A stretch of DNA of 64,000 nt from Variovorax paradoxus (GTDB lineage: Bacteria > Pseudomonadota > Gammaproteobacteria > Burkholderiales > Burkholderiaceae_C): positions 6,632,001 through 6,696,000 of the forward strand of contig NZ_CP102931.1 of NCBI RefSeq assembly GCF_024734665.1. The letters are read 5' to 3'. The notes under the pieces were generated by a model, which saw only the letters and a program-made list of their open reading frames with translations, had not been told where the DNA came from and searched no databases. The translations under genes were made by a program, and so were the position numbers. This document shows, piece by piece, positions 36,469-45,236 of this stretch (the stretch's first letter is position 1; the number at the start of each line of letters is the position of its first letter).

Positions 36469-37401
36469 ATGGCTTTTTCCAGCGACAACGTCGAAGTCTT
36501 CCTGGCCGTGATCGACCACGGCTCGTTCTCGGCCGCCGCCCGGGCGCTGCACAGGGTGCCGTCTGCCGTGAGCATGGCCATCGCCAACCTCGAGGCCGAG
36601 CTCGACCTGCCGCTGTTCGACCGCAGCGGCCGCGAGCCCCAGCCCACCGCCGCCGCGCGCTCGCTGGAGCCGCAGGCGCGGCTGCTGGCGGCCCAACTCA
36701 GGCAGCTGCAGGTGCAGGCGCTGGCGCTGAACCAGGGGCTGGAAGACCGGCTCACGCTGGCCATTGCGCCCGAGCTGCTGGCCGCGCGCTGGAGCGGTCC
36801 GCTGGCCGAGCTGGCACGGGAGCATCCGCTGCTGCAGGTCGAGGTGCTGGCGGCCCCGCAGGCCGACGCGCTGGCGCTGCTGCACAGCGGGCGGGCGCAG
36901 CTGGCGCTGGTGTTCGAGCGCCCGAGCCTCGACGGGCGGGAAGGCTTCCAGGAAGTCGGCAGCGACCTGATGGTGGCGGTCATCGCGCCGGACCACCCCG
37001 TGCTCGCGGCCAACGGCGGCCGGCTGCGCGAGGACCACCTGACGAACACCCGGCAGATCGTCGTGGCCGGGCGCGACCTGACCACCAGCGACCCGCGCTT
37101 CGTGTTCGCGCGCCATGTCTGGCGCACCGACAACGCGCTGGCCGCGCTGAGCCTGATCACCGCCGGGCTGGGCTGGGGCTGGCTGCAACGCAACTTCGCG
37201 AAGCCGCATGTGGCAGCGGGCGCGCTGATCGAGATTCCGTTCGAGAACCTCAGCAACGGGCTGGACCTGTGGGTGGATGTAGTGTGGTCACGTGAGCGCC
37301 CACTCGGCCTGGGAGCCCAGCGCTTCGTGAGGTTGATAGCCAAGGACCGGGTTGCCGCCGGTGAATGCAGCCCCAAGACAGGCGGCGATCAAAGCGACTA
37401 G
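36469..37401 (+). CDS. LysR-family transcriptional regulator
   Basis: A 310-residue LysR regulator. The N-terminal HTH is 'VEVFLAVIDHGSFSAAARALHRVPSAVSMAIANLEAEL' with 'PLFDRSGREPQPT', and the effector domain occupies about residues 90-300. It is divergent from the PACE efflux gene, so it probably controls that gene, as AceR does for aceI in Acinetobacter; the effector may be an exported compound. Its TAG stop overlaps the first base pairs of the TetR operator at 37399-37413. GGAC precedes the start weakly. Confidence 0.92.
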   Translation: MAFSSDNVEVFLAVIDHGSFSAAARALHRVPSAVSMAIANLEAELDLPLFDRSGREPQPTAAARSLEPQARLLAAQLRQLQVQALALNQGLEDRLTLAIAPELLAARWSGPLAELAREHPLLQVEVLAAPQADALALLHSGRAQLALVFERPSLDGREGFQEVGSDLMVAVIAPDHPVLAANGGRLREDHLTNTRQIVVAGRDLTTSDPRFVFARHVWRTDNALAALSLITAGLGWGWLQRNFAKPHVAAGALIEIPFENLSNGLDLWVDVVWSRERPLGLGAQRFVRLIAKDRVAAGECSPKTGGDQSD

Positions 37402-37413
37402 ACGACTGGTCTA
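37399..37413. promoter_or_regulatory. TetR operator upstream of the tetR gene
   Basis: The 15-mer TAGACGACTGGTCTA (inverted arms TAGAC and GTCTA) lies 22 bp before the tetR start. An identical 15-mer is upstream of the oxidoreductase gene at 38102-38116. The identical sequence at both promoters strongly suggests that the adjacent TetR protein represses itself and the oxidoreductase. The TAGAC-N5-GTCTA form resembles operators of NemR/AcuR-like TetR proteins. Confidence 0.8.
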
Positions 37414-37434
37414 ATAGCCGCTAGAGTGCGGACC

Positions 37435-38055
37435 ATGAACGCGATCGCTCCCACTCCCGACGTCCGGCAGCACATCCTCGACGTGGCTCATCCGCTGCTC
37501 CTGCAAAGGGGCTTCACCGGGGTCGGCCTGGCCGAGGTGTTGGCGGCGGCGAAGGTGCCGAAGGGGTCGTTCTATCACTACTTCGGCTCCAAGGAGGCCT
37601 TCGGCGAGGCCGTGCTCGAAGCCTATTTCACCGAATACCTGGGGCGCACCGACGCCCTGCTGACCGAGGCGCCGGGCACGGCCGCCAAGCGGCTGATCGG
37701 CTATTTCGACGACTGGCTCGAATCGCAGACCGGCGACGATGCGCAGAGCCGCTGCCTCGTGGTCAAGCTAGGCGCGGAGGTCTGCGACCTGTCCGAGAGC
37801 ATGCGCGCGGCGCTGGCGCGCGGCACCCGCGGCATCACTGATCGGCTTGCGCGCTGCATCGAGGCTGGCCGGGCCGACGGGTCGCTGCAGGCCGCGCCGC
37901 AAGCAAAGGAACAGGACGCGCAGGGAATCGCCGTCGCGCTCTACCAGCGCTGGCTCGGCGCCAGCCTGCTGGCCAAGATCACCCGCGACCGCGCATCGCT
38001 GGATGCGGCGATGTGCGACACCCGGCAGCTGCTGGGCCTGTCTACGGACAACTGA
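37435..38055 (+). CDS. TetR-family regulator (NemR/AcuR-like)
   Basis: A 206-residue TetR-family repressor. The HTH is 'VRQHILDVAHPLLLQRGFTGVGLAEVLAAAKVPKGSFYHYF' in the first 55 residues, with 'GSKEAFGEAVLEAYF' after it. The C-terminal domain includes 'CLVVKLGAEVCDLSE', a pattern with a conserved Cys seen in electrophile-sensing relatives. ATG at 37435 is preferred to a GTG three codons upstream. It is flanked by identical operators and followed by a strong terminator, so it forms its own transcript, with the oxidoreductase gene starting independently. Confidence 0.92.
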   Translation: MNAIAPTPDVRQHILDVAHPLLLQRGFTGVGLAEVLAAAKVPKGSFYHYFGSKEAFGEAVLEAYFTEYLGRTDALLTEAPGTAAKRLIGYFDDWLESQTGDDAQSRCLVVKLGAEVCDLSESMRAALARGTRGITDRLARCIEAGRADGSLQAAPQAKEQDAQGIAVALYQRWLGASLLAKITRDRASLDAAMCDTRQLLGLSTDN

Positions 38056-38060
38056 AGCGA

Positions 38061-38091
38061 AAAGCGGGAGACGAGCGCTCCCGCTTTTTTT
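38061..38091 (+). terminator. Rho-independent terminator after tetR
   Basis: A 10-bp stem, AAAGCGGGAG (38061-38070) with CTCCCGCTTT (38078-38087), has a 7-nt loop and runs into seven T residues (38085-38091). It starts 5 nt after the tetR stop and precedes the next operator by 10 nt, separating the tetR and oxidoreductase transcripts. Confidence 0.9.
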
Positions 38092-38101
38092 GCCCGCCCA
38101 C

Positions 38102-38116
38102 TAGACGACTGGTCTA
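38102..38116. promoter_or_regulatory. TetR operator upstream of the oxidoreductase gene
   Basis: A second exact copy of TAGACGACTGGTCTA, 26 bp before the oxidoreductase start codon and directly after the tetR terminator. In this position it would overlap the promoter, giving repression by the neighbouring TetR protein. Confidence 0.8.
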
Positions 38117-38142
38117 TTAACCACCAAAGGAGCCCACTGCCC

Positions 38143-39177
38143 ATGCCTCAAAGCGACACCCTCAACCGCCGCATCGTCCTCGCCGCACGCCCGCGCGGCC
38201 TGCCGACACCGGGCGACTTCCGCCTCGAAGAAACCGCCATCCCCATGCCAGGCGAAGGACAGGTGCTGCTGCGCACGCTGCATCTCTCGCTCGATCCGTA
38301 CATGCGCCAGCTGATGGACGAGGTCGCGCCGGTCTACGCGGCCTCGGTGCCGCTGGGCGAGCCGATGCCGGGCGGCACGGTCAACCGCGTCGTCGACTCC
38401 AAGCACCCGCAGTTCCGCCCCGGCGATCTCGTGCTCGGCAACGCCGGCTGGCAGGACTACGCGCTGTCCGACGGCCAGGACCTGCTCCCGCTCGGCGAGA
38501 TGGCACAGCCGTCGCTGGCGCTGGGCGGGCTCGGCATGCCTGCCTTCACCGCCTACGTCGGCCTGCTCGACATCGGCCAGCCGAAGCCGGGCGACACCGT
38601 GGTGGTGGCCGCAGCGACCGGCGCGGTCGGCTCGGTGGTCGGTCAGATCGCCCGGCTCAAGGGCGCGCGTGTGGTCGGCATCGCGGGCGGCGCGGACAAG
38701 TGCCGCTACGCCGTCGAAACACTCGGCTTCGACGCGTGCCTCGACCGCCACGACCCGGAGTTCGCATCGCGCCTCGCGACCGCCTGCCCCAAGGGCATCG
38801 ACGTCTACTTCGAGAACGTCGGCGGGGCGGTGTTCGACGCGGTGCTGCCGCTGCTCAACATCGGCGCGCGCGTGCCGGTGTGCGGGCACATCGCCGACTA
38901 CAACAACGAGACGCTGTCGTCAGGCCCGAACCGGCTGCCGCTGCTGATGGCGGCGCTGCTGCAGAAGCGCATTCGCATGCAGGGCTTCGTCATCCTCGAC
39001 CACTACGGCGAGCGCTTCGACACCTTCCGGCGCGAGATGGGCGAATGGGTCGGTGCCGGCCGCGTCACGCTGCGCGAGGACCGGGTCGATGGACTGGAGA
39101 ACGCCCCGGCCGCGCTCATCGGCCTGCTGCAGGGGCGCAACTTCGGCAAGCGCGTGGTGCACGTCGCCGAGGGCTGA
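38143..39177 (+). CDS. NADPH-dependent medium-chain reductase (CurA/leukotriene B4 dehydrogenase-like)
   Basis: A 344-residue zinc-free medium-chain dehydrogenase/reductase. It has the family opening 'NRRIVLAARPRGLPTPGDF', 'LHLSLDPYMRQLM', the cofactor motif 'AATGAVGSVVGQIARLKGARVVG' (AxxGxxGxxxG) and 'GIDVYFENVGGAVFDAVLP'. These enzymes reduce activated double bonds of enones and related electrophiles. AAAGGAG precedes the ATG by about 9 nt. An operator identical to that of the upstream tetR gene lies in its promoter, pointing to induction by a reactive carbonyl compound, which fits NemR-like control. Confidence 0.92.
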   Translation: MPQSDTLNRRIVLAARPRGLPTPGDFRLEETAIPMPGEGQVLLRTLHLSLDPYMRQLMDEVAPVYAASVPLGEPMPGGTVNRVVDSKHPQFRPGDLVLGNAGWQDYALSDGQDLLPLGEMAQPSLALGGLGMPAFTAYVGLLDIGQPKPGDTVVVAAATGAVGSVVGQIARLKGARVVGIAGGADKCRYAVETLGFDACLDRHDPEFASRLATACPKGIDVYFENVGGAVFDAVLPLLNIGARVPVCGHIADYNNETLSSGPNRLPLLMAALLQKRIRMQGFVILDHYGERFDTFRREMGEWVGAGRVTLREDRVDGLENAPAALIGLLQGRNFGKRVVHVAEG

Positions 39178-39188
39178 CGCACGCGCTT

Positions 39189-39905
39189 TCAGGGCCGGTG
39201 GCCGCCACCATGTCCGCCGCCGTGTCCGCCACCGCCATGCGGACGGTCGCCGCCCCCACCGGGCCTCGGCCGGCCTCCGGGATGCGGATGTGGCAGCCCG
39301 GGCGGCGGCCCGGGACGGAAGGCCGGCTGCGGCCGTGGCGGCCTGATGCCTGGATCGTGCGGCGGGCGGAATCCGGGCCCGGGTGGTGGGCGAAAGCCAG
39401 GGCCCGGCGGCCGGAAACCCGGCCCCGGCCGCCACGGGTGCGGCTGCCAACCCGGCCTCACCGGCGGCGGTGGACGCCATCCCGCCATGGGTGGCGGAGG
39501 CGGCCGGCCACCCCACCAGCGTCGGTCGCCGTACCACGGCCGGTCCCGGTAGTAGTCGGCCCAGTAGCTGCCGATCGCGAAGCCGATGATCGGCACGCCG
39601 ATCACCGCGCCGTAGGTGGCCAGCGGCACGCGCTGCTCCTGGTAGGCGTAGTCGAGGTTGCGCGACCACACCCAGCCGCGCCCACCGTCGGGCAGCACCA
39701 CGTCGCACCAGCCATAGCCGCTGGTGCAGCCGACCACGTCGAGCGGCTGGCCCGGCCCGAGCCGCGCCACCAGCGGATAGTCGCCCGAGGGGCCGGCGCG
39801 CATGTTGACCGCGCCGCGCGTGAAGGCCTGCTGCGCCGCGGCCGCGAGCGGAAGCAGCAGTGCCAGGGCGCCGATGCCGATCCAGCGCGGAACGAGTGTG
39901 TTCAT
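39189..39905 (-). CDS. Exported SH3-domain protein with long Pro/Gly/Arg-rich tail
   Basis: A 238-residue protein. A signal peptide (to 'LPLAAAAQQA', about residue 25) precedes a bacterial SH3 domain with 'RGAVNMRAGPSGDYPLVARL', 'DVVGCTSGYGWCDVVLPDGGRGWV' and 'NLDYAYQ'. A short hydrophobic segment ('VIGVPIIGFAIGSYW') follows, then about 110 residues of Pro/Gly/Arg/Trp-rich low complexity ending in GGGHGGGHGGGHRP. The SH3 part may bind cell wall; the tail may be a disordered surface or wall-spanning region. The start at 39905 is preferred to one 13 codons upstream because it directly precedes the signal sequence. Function unknown. Confidence 0.8.
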   Translation of the reverse strand: MNTLVPRWIGIGALALLLPLAAAAQQAFTRGAVNMRAGPSGDYPLVARLGPGQPLDVVGCTSGYGWCDVVLPDGGRGWVWSRNLDYAYQEQRVPLATYGAVIGVPIIGFAIGSYWADYYRDRPWYGDRRWWGGRPPPPPMAGWRPPPPVRPGWQPHPWRPGPGFRPPGPGFRPPPGPGFRPPHDPGIRPPRPQPAFRPGPPPGLPHPHPGGRPRPGGGGDRPHGGGGHGGGHGGGHRP

Positions 39906-39983
39906 GGGTAGGCTCCTTGCGCCCCAGCGTAGGCCGGGGGCCAAGAGCCTGTCAATCGGCCACGGGCGCGACCGGAGTAGTGC

Positions 39984-41036
39984 TTACGCAGCTTCTTTGT
40001 AGAAGCCAGCGTTGTTGCTGCCGAGCACGCGGCCTGCCACCGGCGCCACCGCCTTGCCGATGGCCGCAATGTGGTCCGGCGTAGTGCCGCAGCAGCCGCC
40101 CACGATGTTCACCAGCCCCTCGGCCGCGAACTCGTGCAGCAGCCGCGAGGTCACGTCCGGCGTCTCGTCGAAGCCCGTGTCGCTCATCGGATTGGGCAGG
40201 CCCGCGTTCGGGTAGCAGCTGATGAAGGTGTCGCCGGCCACGCGCGCCAGCTCCTGGATGTACGGGCGCATCAGCGCCGCGCCCAGCGCGCAGTTCAGGC
40301 CGATGGCCAGCGGCTGCGCATGGCGCACGCTGTGCCAGAAGGCAGTGACGGTCTGGCCGCTGAGGATGCGGCCCGAGGCGTCGGTCACCGTGCCGCTGAT
40401 GATCAGCGGCAGGCGCTGCCCGCTGTTGTCGAAGTACTCGTCGACCGCGAACAGCGCGGCCTTGGCGTTGAGCGTGTCGAAGATGGTCTCGACCAGGATC
40501 ACGTCGGAACCGCCCTCGACCAGCGCTTCGGTCTGCTCGTAATAGGCCGCACGTAGTTCCTCGAAGTTGACGTTGCGCGCGCCCGGGTCGTTCACGTCGG
40601 GGCTGATGCTGGCCGTCTTGGGCGTCGGGCCAAGGGCGCCGGCCACGAAGCGCGGCTTGTCGGGCGTGCTGAACTTGTCGCAGGCCGCGCGCGCCAGCTT
40701 GGCTGATTCGAGATTCATCTCGCGCGCGAGGTGAGCCATCTTGTAGTCCTCCTGCGCGATGGTGGTCGCGCCGAAGGTGTTGGTCTCGATCAGGTCGGCA
40801 CCGGCCGCGAGGTAGCTCTCGTGGATGTCGCGGATCACGTCGGGCCGCGTGAGCGACAGCAGCTCGTTGTTGCCCTTGATGTCGCGTTCGAAGTCCTTGA
40901 AGCGCTCGCCGCGGTACTGCTCCTCGGTGAGCTTGAAGCGCTGGATCATCGTGCCCATGGCGCCGTCGAGGATGGCGATGCGCTTGGCGAGGATGCCGGC
41001 CAGGGCCTGGCCGCGGGTGTAGACGAGGGGCTTCAT
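39984..41036 (-). CDS. metH: Cobalamin-dependent methionine synthase, homocysteine-binding module
   Basis: A 350-residue homocysteine S-methyltransferase domain: '[24 protein letters not shown]', '[19 protein letters not shown]', and zinc ligands in 'GLNCALGA' and '[13 protein letters not shown]'. It is the N-terminal module of MetH as a separate protein; the other modules are encoded at 31063-33801. Split MetH is common in Burkholderiales, but the two genes are usually next to each other, whereas here about 6.2 kb of unrelated genes lie between them. The ATG at 41036 starts [19 protein letters not shown]; an ATG 9 codons upstream is an alternative. It is divergent from the LRR gene. Confidence 0.94.
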   Translation of the reverse strand: MKPLVYTRGQALAGILAKRIAILDGAMGTMIQRFKLTEEQYRGERFKDFERDIKGNNELLSLTRPDVIRDIHESYLAAGADLIETNTFGATTIAQEDYKMAHLAREMNLESAKLARAACDKFSTPDKPRFVAGALGPTPKTASISPDVNDPGARNVNFEELRAAYYEQTEALVEGGSDVILVETIFDTLNAKAALFAVDEYFDNSGQRLPLIISGTVTDASGRILSGQTVTAFWHSVRHAQPLAIGLNCALGAALMRPYIQELARVAGDTFISCYPNAGLPNPMSDTGFDETPDVTSRLLHEFAAEGLVNIVGGCCGTTPDHIAAIGKAVAPVAGRVLGSNNAGFYKEAA

Positions 41037-41149
41037 AACCCCCGATTGTAGAAACCAGCCCATCGCCCCGCTCTGCCCCGGGACTTGGGCCTTGTCCATG
41101 TCTTGCCGCTCTGGCAAGGTTGGACGCAGGCATCGACGCTTTCATCTCC

Positions 41150-43009
41150 ATGCAAGAAGACATCTTTCAGGTCGGCGACGCGCACTTCGCGTTCACCGCG
41201 CAATCCTCGGCCAGCTTCGTCGACGGCGGCATGCAGTTCCAGTTGCACACGGCCCCGGTCGCATTCGATGCGGCGCTGCATGCACCCGCCTTCCAGCCCG
41301 ACGACGTGGACAACCCCTCGGAGGGCACGATCGCGCCGCAATTCGGCACCGGCAGCACGTTCTTCTTCCACGACAAGACCGGCGAGGCGCTGCGCACAGT
41401 GCAGATGCCGCAACACCAGCCGGCCACCTTCGACTTTCACCTGTACGAGCGCGGCTTCGCGCTCGACAACTTCCACGGCACGGTGACGCTGAGGCCATCG
41501 TCGGTCGAACTGCACGGCGCGATGCGCTCGCGTTACAGCGACGGCAAAAGCGTTCCCGTCCACATCCGCAAGGCTTTCGCGCCGGGTGAAGTGATATTGC
41601 AGCCGCACATGTACACCAGCCTCGCGGAAGCGGCCGAGGTGCCTCCCGAACGGGTGCGGCGGCTGCTGATCAAGCAGCCGTGGCAAGACGACGCGCCGAA
41701 GATCGAGGCCTTCCCGCCCGAGATCCTGCGCTTCAAGAACCTCGAATTCCTGTCGTTGCAGTTCACGTCGCCGGCACACGCGCCCTTCACAGCCTTGCCG
41801 GACGAATTCTGTTCGCTCGCGTCGTTGAAGGAGCTGTTCGTACGCGGCTCGGCCATCGAGCACCTGCCCGAGAACTTCGGTGCGCTCGAGCAGCTGGAAG
41901 CGCTGTTCCTGCAGTACGGCAAGCTGCGCGACCTGCCCGACAGCATCGACCGCCTTTCGCGGCTGCAACGGCTGGTGCTGCCCGGCAATGCGCTCTCCAC
42001 GCTGCCCGAATGCGTCGGCCACCTGCCGGCGCTGACTCTGCTGAACGTCGAGAAGAATCCCTTCGTGTCGCTGCCGGCGTCGCTGAAGAACATCGGGAAG
42101 GTCACGCTCGAGAACAAGCTCAAGGCGCTGTATCTCGACATCCGCTATCGCCCGGACATCGATCTGGCGGTGGCGCCCGAAAGCTTCCTGGCGCGCGACA
42201 GCGCAGAACACGCGGCAATCCTGGAAGCCGCCTGCGCCCGGCACAAGCTCAAGCGCTATCTGCCCGCGCTGCTGCGCCTGGCCCGCAACACCGTGCGCTA
42301 CCGCACCACCGAGCCGGAAGACTATGCGCAGAAGGGCAACACGCGCTTCGGCGGCGCACCCGACCTTCCGCCGGACATCGAATTTCCCCGTGCGGAAGAC
42401 GGCACGCACTGGCGCTTCTATGCGCAACTGCGGCTGAGCGACGTGGCCGGGCTGCAGCCCTGGCTGCCGCGCGACGGCATGCTCTACTTTTTTGGCGAAG
42501 ACCAGGAAGAGCTGCAGAAGCACTGGGTGATTCACTCGACCGCTCCCGCCTCGTCGCTGCAGACCTACCGCTACCCGGACGACCCCACGTTCGACATCGA
42601 CGACGTGTTCCCCGGCTTCAAGGCCGTCGCCAGCGCCACCGTGTCGGTGCCGAGCCTCTACAACGCAGGCGACCGCCTGACGGGCCCCGACGCGGTGCTG
42701 CTGGACATCCGCGACAACGACAAGCTGCAGAAGGCCTACTGGGCGCTTCGGGACGAGCTCTCGGGCAAGAGCGAGGACTGCCATCTCGTCAATGCGCATG
42801 TGTTCACGCAGCACGAATCGCCCGAGGAGCAGGCATCAGCCGAGCGCGGCGGCCTGCCCGGCGAATGGGTCAACCTGCTGATGCTCGAGTCGGACAACCG
42901 GCCCGGCTTCTACTTCTGGGACGCGGGCACGCTGAGCTTCAGCATCCACATGAAGGACCTGGCGCTCGGCGATTTCTCCAGGACCTTCGCGAGCCTGGAA
43001 AGCAGTTGA
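41150..43009 (+). CDS. Leucine-rich-repeat protein with C-terminal DUF1963 (YwqG-like) domain
   Basis: A 619-residue cytoplasmic protein with three parts. Residues 1-170 are a beta-rich region I do not recognise. Residues about 195-320 are bacterial leucine-rich repeats ('LEFLSLQF', 'LKELFVRGSAIEHLPENFGAL', 'LEALFLQYGKLRDLPDSI', 'LQRLVLPGNALSTLPECV'). Residues about 400-619 look like DUF1963/YwqG ('NTRFGGAPDLPPDIEFP', 'WRFYAQLRLSDVAGL', 'GMLYFFGE', 'FYFWDAGTLSFSI'). No signal peptide is seen. ATG at 41150 is used; a TTG ten codons earlier is possible. YwqG proteins sometimes occur near toxin genes, so a role as an immunity or sensing protein is conceivable, but no toxin gene is adjacent. Confidence 0.8.
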   Translation: MQEDIFQVGDAHFAFTAQSSASFVDGGMQFQLHTAPVAFDAALHAPAFQPDDVDNPSEGTIAPQFGTGSTFFFHDKTGEALRTVQMPQHQPATFDFHLYERGFALDNFHGTVTLRPSSVELHGAMRSRYSDGKSVPVHIRKAFAPGEVILQPHMYTSLAEAAEVPPERVRRLLIKQPWQDDAPKIEAFPPEILRFKNLEFLSLQFTSPAHAPFTALPDEFCSLASLKELFVRGSAIEHLPENFGALEQLEALFLQYGKLRDLPDSIDRLSRLQRLVLPGNALSTLPECVGHLPALTLLNVEKNPFVSLPASLKNIGKVTLENKLKALYLDIRYRPDIDLAVAPESFLARDSAEHAAILEAACARHKLKRYLPALLRLARNTVRYRTTEPEDYAQKGNTRFGGAPDLPPDIEFPRAEDGTHWRFYAQLRLSDVAGLQPWLPRDGMLYFFGEDQEELQKHWVIHSTAPASSLQTYRYPDDPTFDIDDVFPGFKAVASATVSVPSLYNAGDRLTGPDAVLLDIRDNDKLQKAYWALRDELSGKSEDCHLVNAHVFTQHESPEEQASAERGGLPGEWVNLLMLESDNRPGFYFWDAGTLSFSIHMKDLALGDFSRTFASLESS

Positions 43010-43021
43010 GCCTGCGGTCGC

Positions 43022-43846
43022 TCAGCGCGCCGCGCGCGATTCGGCGAACGCCAGCACCGCCTCGATCATCCGCCGCACATGCGGCTGCACGCCGGCCGCC
43101 ACCTCGGGCAGGTAGTCGAACGGCAGCTTCTCCTGCATGTAGCTGCTCTGCGTCATCTCCAGTTGCACCGCGTGCACGTTCTGCGCGGGGCTGCCGTAGT
43201 TGCGCGTGATGTAGCCGCCGGTGAAGCGGCCGTTGAGCACACCGGTGTAGCCGGTGGCGCTTTCGGCGATGCCCAGCAGCGTCTGCGCCAGCGCCGGGTC
43301 GCAGCTGATGCCCTTGCCGGTGCCCAGGTTCAGGTCGGGCAGCTTGCCTTCGAAGAAGCGCGGCAGCACCGAGCGGATGGAGTGCGCGTCCCACAGCGCG
43401 GCCACGCCGTGCTGCGCGCGGATGCGCGCGAGCTCTTCGGCCAGCTTCGCGTGATAGGGCTGCCAGATGGCATCGCGGCGCTCGGCGGTTTCCGCATCGC
43501 CCGGCAGATCGCCGGGGTTGGCATACACCGGCGTGTCGTCGAAGGTGTCGACCGGGCACAGGCCGGTGACGCTCTGGCCGGGATACAGGCTCGCGCCATC
43601 CGGCGGACGGTTCAGGTCGATCACGTAGCGCGAATGCGTGGCCACGAGCACCGACGCGCCGAGCTCATCGGCAAAGTCATACAGGCGTTCGAGGTGCCAG
43701 TCGGTGTCGGGCACATGGCGCGCTTCTTCCGTGAAGCGGGCAGCCAGTGCGGGCGGCACATGCGTGCCGACATGCGGCATCGAAATGAGCAGCGGGCGCG
43801 TGCCCTGGCGGAAGCGGAATGGCGGTTCGGCGGTGGTGAAGGCCAT
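43022..43846 (-). CDS. hutG: N-formylglutamate deformylase
   Basis: A 274-residue N-formylglutamate amidohydrolase, the last step of the five-step histidine pathway, giving glutamate and formate. Family blocks are 'LLISMPHVGTHVPPAL', 'LVATHSRYVIDLNRPP', 'ALWDAHSIRSVLPRFFEG' and 'GRFTGGYITRNYGSP' with 'HAVQLEMTQSSYM'. It starts 7 nt after hutF and ends 12 bp from the convergent LRR gene. Its presence with hutF shows the formimidoylglutamate deiminase branch rather than direct formiminoglutamase. It is the final gene of the hut operon. Confidence 0.96.
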   Translation of the reverse strand: MAFTTAEPPFRFRQGTRPLLISMPHVGTHVPPALAARFTEEARHVPDTDWHLERLYDFADELGASVLVATHSRYVIDLNRPPDGASLYPGQSVTGLCPVDTFDDTPVYANPGDLPGDAETAERRDAIWQPYHAKLAEELARIRAQHGVAALWDAHSIRSVLPRFFEGKLPDLNLGTGKGISCDPALAQTLLGIAESATGYTGVLNGRFTGGYITRNYGSPAQNVHAVQLEMTQSSYMQEKLPFDYLPEVAAGVQPHVRRMIEAVLAFAESRAAR

Positions 43847-43853
43847 GGTGGGG

Positions 43854-45236
43854 TCAATCCTTGAGTAGTTGGGTGCGCGCGGCCACGAAGGCGGCCGCGG
43901 CTTCGTCGTGCAGCGCATGGCGGCCGGCCGAAACGCGCGGACGGCCCGCCACCCAGACGGTGTCGATGGCCGAGGTGCGATGGCTCGCGAAGACGTGGGC
44001 CGAGAGCATATCGGGCGCAAGCAGGCCCTGCAGCGCGAGGTGCGATGCATCGAGCACGGCAAAGTCGGCCTGCTGCCCCGTGGCAAGCCCGCCGACGGCG
44101 CGGCCCGCGGCCTGCGCACCGCCCTGCACCGCTTCGAGCGTGAGCGCGGTCGCGACATGCGGCTGCGCCGCGCTGGCGCCGACGTTGCGCTGGCGCTTGG
44201 CCAGGCGCTGGCTGTACTCGAGCATCAAAAGCTCTTCGGCCGCGTTCACGCTGGCGTGGCTGTCCGAGCCCACGCCCCATGCCCCGCCGTGGCTGCGCCA
44301 TTTGGCGAAGTCGAAGATGCCGTCGCCGAGGTTGGCCTCGGTCGTCGGGCACAGGCCCGCGACCGCGCCGCTCTGGGCCGCGTACTCGTACTCGGCGTCG
44401 TTCATGTGCGTGGCGTGCACGAGGCACCAGCGCGCATCGACCGAAGCGTGGTCGAGCAGCCACTCGACCGGGCGCAGGCCGCTCCAGGCCACGCAGTCGT
44501 CCACTTCCTTCGTCTGCTCGGCGATGTGGATGTGGATGGGCGCGGTGCGGTCGATGGCTTCGAGCCCCGCGATCGCATCGCGCAGGCCTTCGGGCGGCAC
44601 GGCGCGCAGCGAATGCGGTGCCAGGCCGAGGCGTGCGCCCTGCGCTTCGCAAACCGGCTTGAGCGCTTCGAGCAAACGCAGCATCGAATCGGTCGAGCGG
44701 ATGAAGCGGCGCTGCCCGTCGGTGGGCGGCAGGTCGCCGAAGCCGCCGGTCTGATAGAGCACCGGCAGCAGCGTGAAGCCGATGCCGGCATTCTTCGCGG
44801 CGCGCAGCAGGGCAAGGCTCAGCGTCGCGTCGTCGGCATACGGGCGGCCATCCACGTCGTGATGCACGTACTGGAACTCGCACACGCTGGTGTAGCCCGC
44901 TTCGAGCATCTCGGCATAGAGCCAGGTGGCGATGGCTTCCATGTGCTGCGGGCCGAGGCGCGCGGCAAAGCGGTACATCAGCGTGCGCCAGCTCCAGAAG
45001 CTGTCCTGCTGCTCGGCGCGATGTTCGGTAAGGCCCGCGAAGGCGCGCTGGAAGGCGTGCGAATGCAGGTTGGGCATGCCGGGGATCACGGGGCCGCTGG
45101 CGGCTTGCGTGTCGGCAGTCCGTTGTGCACCGGCTTGCACCTGCGTGAGCTGGCCCGCATCGTTCCACGTCAGCAGGACGTTCTTGGCCCAGCCTTCGGG
45201 CAGCAGCGCGTCGGCTGCGAAAAGCGTTTGTGTCAT
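43854..45236 (-). CDS. hutF: Formimidoylglutamate deiminase
   Basis: A 460-residue amidohydrolase-superfamily enzyme converting N-formimidoylglutamate to N-formylglutamate and ammonia. It has '[21 protein letters not shown]' (metal His-x-His), '[14 protein letters not shown]', '[14 protein letters not shown]' and '[17 protein letters not shown]', the hutF pattern. The ATG at 45236 overlaps the hutI stop as ATGA; an upstream in-frame stretch is rejected. It pairs functionally with hutG. Confidence 0.95.
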   Translation of the reverse strand: MTQTLFAADALLPEGWAKNVLLTWNDAGQLTQVQAGAQRTADTQAASGPVIPGMPNLHSHAFQRAFAGLTEHRAEQQDSFWSWRTLMYRFAARLGPQHMEAIATWLYAEMLEAGYTSVCEFQYVHHDVDGRPYADDATLSLALLRAAKNAGIGFTLLPVLYQTGGFGDLPPTDGQRRFIRSTDSMLRLLEALKPVCEAQGARLGLAPHSLRAVPPEGLRDAIAGLEAIDRTAPIHIHIAEQTKEVDDCVAWSGLRPVEWLLDHASVDARWCLVHATHMNDAEYEYAAQSGAVAGLCPTTEANLGDGIFDFAKWRSHGGAWGVGSDSHASVNAAEELLMLEYSQRLAKRQRNVGASAAQPHVATALTLEAVQGGAQAAGRAVGGLATGQQADFAVLDASHLALQGLLAPDMLSAHVFASHRTSAIDTVWVAGRPRVSAGRHALHDEAAAAFVAARTQLLKD

